In this document: positions 59,125 through 64,000 of the stretch, piece by piece
Numbering within the stretch: position 1 is the stretch's first letter
How the letters are laid out: every line of letters begins with the position of its first letter
Source: Treponema sp.
GTDB lineage: Bacteria; Spirochaetota; Spirochaetia; Treponematales; Treponemataceae
Assembly (NCBI GenBank): GCA_016290995.1
Contig: JAEEVR010000007.1
Span: 41,066 to 105,065, forward strand
Length of the DNA: 64,000 nt
Reading direction: 5' to 3'
The notes under the pieces: generated by a model
Databases searched by the model: none
What the model was told of the DNA's origin: nothing
Seen by the model: the letters and a program-made list of their open reading frames with translations, nothing else
Program-made: the position numbers and the translations under genes

Positions 59125-59150
59125 CCTCGTTGTTTATAAGACAACCGAGG
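59125..59150 (-). repeat. Inverted repeat in the receptor promoter/leader
   Basis: CCTCGTTGT and ACAACCGAGG form an imperfect inverted repeat with a 7-base loop. On the minus strand it overlaps the -10 box of the candidate ECF promoter and the ribosome binding site (GAGG at 59125-59128). In a read-through transcript from the caspase gene, the hairpin would bury that site. Whether it is an operator or RNA switch is open. Confidence 0.4.
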
Positions 59151-59166
59151 CCGTTAAAACTGTCAC
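59139..59166 (-). promoter_or_regulatory. Candidate ECF-sigma promoter of the TonB receptor operon
   Basis: Minus strand: GTGACA (59166-59161), 16 bases, TTGTCT (59144-59139). Box sequences and spacing are identical to those at 62775-62802 before the sigma gene. GTC in the -10 and a 16-base spacer are typical of ECF promoters. AAA precedes the -35 in both. Confidence 0.65.
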
Positions 59167-59183
59167 TTTAAATTTTATTTTTT

Positions 59184-61433
59184 TTACTGGAGACGGAATT
59201 TTACGCCAAAGTCAAATTCCGGGTAGAGGGTAGCGGAGCCCGCGTCAATGACCATGTTTCTTTTGTGGGCGATAAAGGCGTCCCTGTTTCCTGGGAATTC
59301 AAAGGCCATTGCAAAGCCGGCAAAGACGTTAAGGTGCGGAATCGGCGTAAAGCCCGCTTCGATTCTTGCGGACGGGAACCATTCGCTATGCGGTTTGTCG
59401 CTTTTTTCGTTGGCGAAAATGACTTCGTTGCCCATAATCGCAAAGTCAAAGTTGAACTTCCACACTTCCACCCTTGTTCCCAAGCCAAGTACAAGGGCGC
59501 CGTATTGTTCCAAGGCCTTTTTTCCAAAGCCTTCGGGATTCAGTAAGACGCCAAAGATTCCGTACAAATGCTTGTTTCCGCTGTTCAAGACAAGACGGAT
59601 TTTTTGGTCGGTCGTGTAAGAGGCGGCCACTTCAAAGATTCCGTTTTTGGAATAGTTGACCAATCCCAGCTGGAAGTCGCAGTCGCCTTTGCAAAAGTTA
59701 AAGAAGCCGATTTGAACGCCCTTTACATTGCCGCAAGCGACGTTTGAAAGCCAAGCGGCTTGCAAGCCCGTAAAGTCTTTGCGCGCCACGTTGGAAAGCC
59801 AGGCGCCCTGCACGCCTTTGAATTCTCCAAGCGTTACGTTAGAAAGCCACGTTCCCTGGACTCCCTTAAAGTCTCCCAAAGTCACGTTGGAAATCCAAGA
59901 GCCTTGCGCTCCGACAAAGTCTTTTAGCGTTACGTTGGAAATCCACGCGCCTTGGCCGCCGATAAAGTTTCCTTTTGCGACGTTTGAAATCCAAGACGCT
60001 TGCGCGTACTTAACGTCGTTGGCGATGTTTACGATGCTTGAGACTTGAGCGCCAATCACGTCTTGCGCGTAGTTAAAAATGCCAGAGACTTGCGCTCCGT
60101 GAACGTCCTTGGCGATGTTGTAGATTCCCGCGGCTTGAGCGCCATTTAAAATTTCGGTTTCGTTTCCGATTCCCGCAAGCATCGCTCCGTTCACTTCGTA
60201 TACGTGGGAGCGGAACAAGGCCAACGAAAAGTTTGTCGATATCGGCTTTTTGGCCGCAAGGTAGAACTCGTTGCAAAAGAACGAAAAGACAAAGGGCATT
60301 CGCAATAGGTCTGTCTCTGCCTCGTCGGTTGGAACGGCTTGGCCGTCTTGTTCCGCCTCGCTTCCGCGGCTTCTTGTGGCCAGGCGCGCGACGGGCGTAA
60401 GGTTTGAAGGAGAAAGCGCGTAAGATTTTTTTGGACTAAGAGAAAAACTTCCTTGCAATGTTGAGTTTTCTCCAATCACAGTGACGCCGTACTGGCCTTC
60501 TTCCAGCGCAAGGTAAATCGGAAGCTGCGTCGTCTTGTTGATCTCGGCAACCAGCTTTGAATTTTTGTCGCGAACGATTACGCGGCCAGTCAAGTCGCGC
60601 GCCAAGGTCAATACGCAGTCCGAGGCGGAAACGTCCGAAAGCACAAGGTCGCCGGAACCAACCAAGGTGATGTTGTAGTTGGGGTGCTGGGGATCGGCAG
60701 TGTTCTCTGTCTTTGAAAGAGTTTCGTTAAAGGCGTAGGAGTACAATTCGTTTAAGGTAACTTTTTTGTCCCCCGAAGTGTCAGCCGCTCCGCGCAAGCC
60801 TGTGATCATCGCGTTTGTAAAAAACGACGAGCCGATTTCGTCGGACTCTTGCGACGATTCCTGCGACGAGCTTGAAGACAAATACGCGTGGCCCTTTACG
60901 ACAGAAGAGTCGTCCATCAAAAACGGCTTTTGCTTTTGTCCGCCCTTTGTTCGGATAAAGTTTCCTGAATAGCAAGAGTCAAGAATTACTACATGAACGT
61001 CGCTGGGAACGTTGGTGATCGCGGCTTTTAGAGAAGAGTAGTCGTATTTTGTTTTTCCCAAAAGCAGCGCGTTCTCATCCGAGTGGCCGGAATAGTAAAA
61101 GACAAATTCGGAGCGCTTGGCGTCCTTTTGCTTTCTTTTCATCATCTCGGAAATCGTTTCAAATGCGTTGTCAACGTCTTCTTTTGCCGGGTCAAGAAGG
61201 AGGATTCCGTTTGATTTTGAGATGCCGCCGATCTCGGTCATTATTTTTTGAAAGGCGATTGCGTCCGTTCCCGCGTACAAAAGGCGCTCTTGGTTTTTGC
61301 CGCCGTCGTTGGAACCGATGTAAAGTCCGTAGCGCTCAACGCCTGCGTTTTCGGCTGCCGCGAAAATATAAGTTGACGCTAACGCCATAAAAGCGGCCAT
61401 GGCTAATTTTTTTATGCAAGTCATTTTTTTCAT
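59184..61433 (-). CDS. Exported caspase-like protease with surface-repeat solenoid
   Basis: The 749-residue protein has a signal peptide (1-26), a caspase/peptidase C14 domain (about 35-250) with the catalytic dyad H117 (FYYSGHSDENALLLG) and C154 (VVILDSCYSGNF), a beta-sandwich-like middle (about 260-345), then about ten 15-16-residue repeats (about 425-580; GVQGAWLSNVT-like, each with Gln, Trp/Ile and Asn at fixed positions) and a barrel-like C-terminus ending in an aromatic strand. Repeats resemble LA_2272-type spirochaete surface repeats. Target and trigger are unknown. It lies 30 bases after the anti-sigma gene. Confidence 0.85.
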   Translation of the reverse strand: MKKMTCIKKLAMAAFMALASTYIFAAAENAGVERYGLYIGSNDGGKNQERLLYAGTDAIAFQKIMTEIGGISKSNGILLLDPAKEDVDNAFETISEMMKRKQKDAKRSEFVFYYSGHSDENALLLGKTKYDYSSLKAAITNVPSDVHVVILDSCYSGNFIRTKGGQKQKPFLMDDSSVVKGHAYLSSSSSQESSQESDEIGSSFFTNAMITGLRGAADTSGDKKVTLNELYSYAFNETLSKTENTADPQHPNYNITLVGSGDLVLSDVSASDCVLTLARDLTGRVIVRDKNSKLVAEINKTTQLPIYLALEEGQYGVTVIGENSTLQGSFSLSPKKSYALSPSNLTPVARLATRSRGSEAEQDGQAVPTDEAETDLLRMPFVFSFFCNEFYLAAKKPISTNFSLALFRSHVYEVNGAMLAGIGNETEILNGAQAAGIYNIAKDVHGAQVSGIFNYAQDVIGAQVSSIVNIANDVKYAQASWISNVAKGNFIGGQGAWISNVTLKDFVGAQGSWISNVTLGDFKGVQGTWLSNVTLGEFKGVQGAWLSNVARKDFTGLQAAWLSNVACGNVKGVQIGFFNFCKGDCDFQLGLVNYSKNGIFEVAASYTTDQKIRLVLNSGNKHLYGIFGVLLNPEGFGKKALEQYGALVLGLGTRVEVWKFNFDFAIMGNEVIFANEKSDKPHSEWFPSARIEAGFTPIPHLNVFAGFAMAFEFPGNRDAFIAHKRNMVIDAGSATLYPEFDFGVKFRLQ

Positions 61434-61463
61434 ACTCTTTCCATTAACTAAGTTACTTCTAAT

Positions 61464-62252
61464 CTATTTTTTGTTCAAGACAAAAATAGAGCCGTCGCAA
61501 TCCTTGGGCAAGTAAGAGCCCTTCTTTAAGAAGTCAACGCTGATGTCCTTTTTATCAAGCGATTCGATTGTCGAAAAATCAAAGGGATTCTTTGACGCCA
61601 CAAAAATAAAGCATTCGTATTTGGGAGCGTCGTCCAATTCGTACGAGAACGAAAGCGGAACTTCCTCGCCGGTTTTTTGAAGCTTTTCCGCCTGCCAAGA
61701 AGCGTCGGGAAAATGCCTGGTGATGTTTCCGTTTCCGTCAACGCTAAAGATGACGCCGTAATTGTAGCTTCCTGGAATGTAGGTAATCTGAACCAAGTCG
61801 TTTTCTTTTGCAGACTCCCCGTTTTTAAGGAGAACGGCGTCCGCTCCGGCCTGTTTGTAAAGTCGGATTTGATGCTGGCCGCTTCCCTTAAGGCGGATTG
61901 AGCGGGAGCCGTTGGCCCCCTTGGTTGAGTTAAGCATTACAGGAGCGCAAAGGGCCAGGACAAGGACTGCCGCCGCCGCAAAGAAGAAGGGCCGCGCTTT
62001 GTTTAGGCGCGCGTAAATGTTAGGCTTGCCCTTTTCCGCCGCGCTTTCATCCATACTGACAATGTTGGGCTTCGCTTCCGCGCTTGCGGCCGGGCTAAAG
62101 CGGCTCGCCGGGTAGGCGGCAAGAATTTCCTGGTCGGATTTTCGCAATTCGGCCAAGGCGCTTTCCAATTCCTCTTTGCCGTATTTTTTGTAGTAATCTT
62201 TGGCGTCTTTTTCGCCAAGATTGATTTCTTCTAACAATAATTGTGGAATCAT
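61464..62252 (-). CDS. Anti-sigma-like membrane protein with DUF4384-like domain
   Basis: The 262-residue protein has a cytoplasmic N-terminus (about 1-85, no HxxxCxxC zinc motif), one transmembrane helix (88-107) and an extracytoplasmic domain (about 120-262). The outer part (VIFSVDGNGNITRHFP, VPLSFSYELDDAP, FIFVASKNPFDFSTI) resembles DUF4384, a domain often found beside caspase and kinase proteins. Its ATG overlaps the sigma stop (ATGA), so an anti-sigma role is inferred from position and topology. GAGGG precedes the ATG. Confidence 0.72.
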   Translation of the reverse strand: MIPQLLLEEINLGEKDAKDYYKKYGKEELESALAELRKSDQEILAAYPASRFSPAASAEAKPNIVSMDESAAEKGKPNIYARLNKARPFFFAAAAVLVLALCAPVMLNSTKGANGSRSIRLKGSGQHQIRLYKQAGADAVLLKNGESAKENDLVQITYIPGSYNYGVIFSVDGNGNITRHFPDASWQAEKLQKTGEEVPLSFSYELDDAPKYECFIFVASKNPFDFSTIESLDKKDISVDFLKKGSYLPKDCDGSIFVLNKK

Positions 62253-62752
62253 GCCAACCCTCCTGTAATTTCCAAGGAATACTTTTGCAGTTCCCTAATT
62301 CGCTTTCTAACGCCGGAAACTGACATTCCGATTTGCTCCGCGGTTTCTTCCAAAGTCAAGCCGTCAACAAAGTGAAGCGTGGCGATCAAAGAGTCCTTTT
62401 GGTCGCGCTTTTCAAAAATCTTTTCGATTGTCAAAGCCGCTTCGATTTTTTGACTCTCTTGTTCGGAAAAATCGTCCGCCATAGTCTGGGCGACTTTTTC
62501 AAAGTCTGGACCGGATCTAAGCTTGTCCGACTTGATTTTGTTAAGACATATATGCGTTGCCGTGACGTAAAAAAGGCTGGCGCAAGCGTTCTTTATTTTG
62601 TCCTTGCTTTCAAGGATTCGTAAAAACACGTCTTGCATCGCGTCCAAAGCCTTTTCTTCGTCCTTTAAAATGGCGCGGCATCGTCTTAGAACCATCGGTC
62701 CAAATTTTTGATAGAGTTCGGAAAAATCGCTGTTTGTAAATGAAGTCTTCAA
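62249..62752 (-). CDS. ECF-type RNA polymerase sigma factor
   Basis: The 167-residue sigma-70-family protein has only region 2 (about 10-70; YQKFGPMVLRRCRAILKDEEKALDAMQDVFLRIL) and region 4 (about 110-160; LIATLHFVDGLTLEETAEQIGMSVSGVRKRIREL), the ECF layout. The start codon is TTG at 62752, with GGAG 8 bases upstream. A candidate self-recognised promoter lies at 62775-62802. It opens a ten-gene same-strand run ending at 51659 with no gap over 70 bases. Confidence 0.92.
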   Translation of the reverse strand: MKTSFTNSDFSELYQKFGPMVLRRCRAILKDEEKALDAMQDVFLRILESKDKIKNACASLFYVTATHICLNKIKSDKLRSGPDFEKVAQTMADDFSEQESQKIEAALTIEKIFEKRDQKDSLIATLHFVDGLTLEETAEQIGMSVSGVRKRIRELQKYSLEITGGLA

Positions 62753-62774
62753 ATTACAACTCCGTCGAATTATT

Positions 62775-62802
62775 AGACAATTATTATAAAGAAAAATGTC
62801 AC
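62775..62802 (-). promoter_or_regulatory. Candidate ECF-sigma promoter of the sigma operon
   Basis: Minus strand: GTGACA (62802-62797), 16 bases, TTGTCT (62780-62775), the same as before the receptor gene. It suggests that the sigma factor drives its own operon. A terminator hairpin just upstream (62813-62842) insulates it from transcription arriving from the right. Confidence 0.65.
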
Positions 62803-62812
62803 TTTTATAAAC

Positions 62813-62842
62813 AAAAAAACCGTTTCCATTGCGGAAACGGTT
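62813..62842 (-). terminator. Terminator upstream of the sigma operon
   Basis: AACCGTTTCC-attgc-GGAAACGGTT (62818-62842) is a perfect 10-bp stem. On the minus strand it is followed by a run of seven T residues. It directly follows a tRNA-like element on the same strand. Confidence 0.8.
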
Positions 62843-62849
62843 CCAATTT

Positions 62850-62921
62850 AGCAGGGGAGGGACTTGGCTTCCAGTCGCGAACGTCGTGTTCGCTCCTTCC
62901 AGCCCGCCTTCGCTCCCTGCC
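62850..62921 (-). pseudogene. Degraded tRNA-like sequence, copy 1
   Basis: Seventy-two bases bounded by complementary acceptor-like ends (GGCAGGG at the 5' end, CCCTGCT at the 3' end, minus strand) and followed by a terminator. The T-loop GTTC is lost (GCCAAGTCCC), the anticodon-like stem GCGAA/TTCGC is present but U33 is missing, and the D arm does not pair. The last 18 bases are identical to copy 2. Confidence 0.45.
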
Positions 62922-63003
62922 GGCCGCCTCCATGCGGCCTTTTCGGCTTTCGCCGCGGTCGCTTCGGATCAAGTCCTAATCGTATGCCCTAAAAGTGTTG
63001 GGC

Positions 63004-63037
63004 AAAAAAAAACTCTTTCCGAAGCGGAAAGAGTTTT
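63004..63037. terminator. Bidirectional terminator beside tRNA-like copy 2
   Basis: AACTCTTTCC-gaagc-GGAAAGAGTT (63011-63035) is a perfect 10-bp stem with an A-run on the left (T-run on the minus strand). It directly follows tRNA-like copy 2 on the minus strand. Confidence 0.8.
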
Positions 63038-63041
63038 CTAT

Positions 63042-63116
63042 AGCAGGGGAGGGACTTGAACCCCCGGCCTTCGGGTTATGAGGGGCTACCGCCCCTTCCC
63101 TCAGGCGCTCCCTGAT
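63042..63116 (-). pseudogene. Degraded tRNA-like sequence, copy 2
   Basis: Seventy-five bases on the minus strand. The T arm and acceptor 3' strand are intact (GGGGGTTCAAGTCCCTC, then CCCTGCT), a D stem CGCC/GGCG can form, and CTCATAACCCGAAGG matches the anticodon loop and 3' stem of bacterial initiator-type tRNA-Met (anticodon CAT). The 5' side of the anticodon stem is missing or replaced (TAGCCC), and two acceptor pairs mismatch. It is probably a tRNA pseudogene or an element remnant, not a working tRNA. Confidence 0.5.
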
Positions 63117-63179
63117 TACTTCAACATCGTGCAAAACCTTGCAACATAAAGACATTTTACCACAGGCTGAAAAAATGCG

Positions 63180-63454
63180 CAAGCCAAAATTTTCAGAAAA
63201 TTTCAGAAAAACGCGCTTTTAGGTTCGAATTTTAGGTTAGAATTCAAGACCTTTGGGCAGAGCGCCCTACGGACAAAACTGACATTTTTGAGGCCAAAAT
63301 TTTGCTGTTTTTTGCTCAAAAATGGCCACTTTCCTTAGGGGTATTAACCCGAAGGTCGTAGGTTAGAGTTTGGGCTATAATTCAGTTTCAAGGAAAAAGA
63401 TTAAAGCGCCGCTTTAATGCATTCCGTTCCCTCTTGCAGTATAATAAAACCATT
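63180..63454. other. Gene-free AT-rich stretch with tRNA-arm-like fragments
   Basis: No open frame with gene-like features. GGTTCGAAT (63222-63230) and GGTTAGAATTC (63235-63245) look like T arms, and 63344-63376 on the + strand resembles the anticodon 3' stem to T arm of a tRNA (AACCCGAAGGTCGTAGGTT, then AGAGTTTGGGCT). They are too short and mismatched to call tRNAs. TATAAT at 63440-63445 is a likely -10 for the gene at 63455. Confidence 0.4.
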
Positions 63455-64000
63455 ATGGACTACAAGCGGCTGACAGAAGAAGAATTTACGCAGGGCTATC
63501 CGCCGGAAAAAATTTTCATCACAAGCGACTTACACTTGTTCCACACGAACATAATCAAATATTGCGGCCGCCCGTTTGACTATTCGCCAAAAGGCTGCGC
63601 TGAGATGACGGAGTTCTTGCTAAAGAAATTCGACGCGCTCCCCGACGACTGCTTGATTTGGAATTTTGGCGACGTGTATTTGAACGCAAAAATGGAGCGG
63701 TCAAAAATCATGAACGCCGTGATGCGGATGAAAATGAACCGCAAGATGAATTTGATTATTGGAAACCACGACTTTAGGAACGACAAGCGGCCTTTCAAAA
63801 CTTTTATCGAATTCTACACGAGTCTTGGCTTTGACAACGTTTACAAGGGGCCGCTGCTTTTTGGTGATTATGTCTTGTCGCACGAGCCTGTCTTTTTGGA
63901 CAAGAAGAGCGCATGCGCAAACATTCACGGCCACACGCACCAAACTTTTGTGACGGAAGATTATTTTATGAACGAATGGAACAAAAGCTTTCCCAAGCGC
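63455..64000 (+). CDS. Metallophosphoesterase, partial at window end
   Basis: The open frame of 182 codons runs off the right edge. The calcineurin-like metal motifs are all present: IFITSDLHLFHTNI (D-x-H), IWNFGDVYL (GD), LIIGNHDF (GNHD), LSHEP and NIHGHTHQTF (GHTH). This small class hydrolyses phosphodiesters or monoesters; the substrate is unknown. TATAAT lies nine bases before the ATG and no ribosome binding site is visible, so the transcript may be nearly leaderless. Confidence 0.85.
   Translation, partial: MDYKRLTEEEFTQGYPPEKIFITSDLHLFHTNIIKYCGRPFDYSPKGCAEMTEFLLKKFDALPDDCLIWNFGDVYLNAKMERSKIMNAVMRMKMNRKMNLIIGNHDFRNDKRPFKTFIEFYTSLGFDNVYKGPLLFGDYVLSHEPVFLDKKSACANIHGHTHQTFVTEDYFMNEWNKSFPKR

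Noticed and set aside
59125..59150. Ribosome-binding-site-sequestering RNA hairpin as the main control of the receptor
   Set aside because: If transcription starts from the ECF-type promoter, the left arm lies upstream of the start point and cannot be in the mRNA; the idea survives only for read-through transcripts.
59700..60150. CRISPR-like or DNA-level tandem repeat
   Set aside because: The 45-48-base periodicity is coding repeats of the caspase solenoid; there are no unique spacers.
62740..63059. Small + strand open frames of 76-79 codons
   Set aside because: They read through two terminators and tRNA-like repeats, lack start signals and have Arg/Ser/Pro-rich random composition.
63042..63116. 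Functional tRNA-Met
   Set aside because: The T arm and anticodon loop fit, but the 5' anticodon strand does not pair and the acceptor has mismatches, so I call it degraded.

Overview
This 64 kb window reads as chromosome from a spirochaete, most likely a host-associated Treponema. That assignment is inference: it rests on a long trans-2-enoyl-CoA reductase like that of T. denticola, an LPP20-like secreted protein, a plant/protist-type phosphofructokinase, many secreted proteins and lipoproteins, and an LA_2272-type surface-repeat protein. Most genes use a G+C-balanced codon style rich in GCC, AAG and TTG. Two stretches are clearly AT-richer (about 32.1-33.8 kb and 47.4-49.0 kb) and look acquired.

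Layout. 0.2-4.8 kb: adk, gdhA, phosphofructokinase and an LPP20-like secreted protein. 4.9-13.3 kb: a dense + strand run with an rRNA methyltransferase, a TetR regulator, a YchJ-like SEC-C protein, a SpoU methyltransferase, a secreted DUF4015 glycosidase-like protein, a membrane protein with a decayed HD-GYP domain, and mnmE. 13.4-16.9 kb: pyrB-pyrI-pyrC and a CmpB-like membrane protein. 17-22.5 kb: ettA, the SRP RNA, glmS, glnA and an ANTAR regulator, that is, translation control and glutamine use. 22.5-29.8 kb: a CE2-like esterase, a lipoprotein, a tyrosine phosphatase, a GGDEF-EAL protein with decayed active sites, fabF and ter/fabV. 30.0-36.6 kb: an accessory island with a DUF4160/DUF2442 pair and a restriction-modification system (XRE controller, two methyltransferase-like proteins, a membrane protein and a GIY-YIG/SF2-helicase protein). 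36.6-47.4 kb: a UPF0210 protein, a PrsW-like protease with a histone-H1-like tail, cell-envelope proteins (LysM, lytic transglycosylase), a cation/proton antiporter, nfu and slyD. 47.5-49.0 kb: a small AT-rich island with an XRE regulator and a HigBA toxin-antitoxin. 49-51.6 kb: aroK, an Lrp-type regulator and an aminotransferase.

51.7-62.8 kb holds the most interesting unit: ten genes all on the minus strand, encoding an ECF sigma factor, a membrane anti-sigma-like protein with a DUF4384-like outer domain, an exported caspase with a surface-repeat solenoid, a TonB-dependent receptor, ExbB, two ExbDs, TonB, a beta-CASP metallo-hydrolase and a sugar-phosphate transferase. The same candidate ECF promoter (GTGACA, 16 bp, TTGTCT) stands before both the sigma gene and the receptor gene. 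This ties the caspase and the TonB system into one probable regulon.

62.8-63.4 kb has no gene. It holds degraded tRNA-like sequences and two hairpin terminators. The window ends inside a metallophosphoesterase gene. Across the window, about a dozen genes have their -10 box only 3-9 bases before the start codon, which points to frequent leaderless transcripts.
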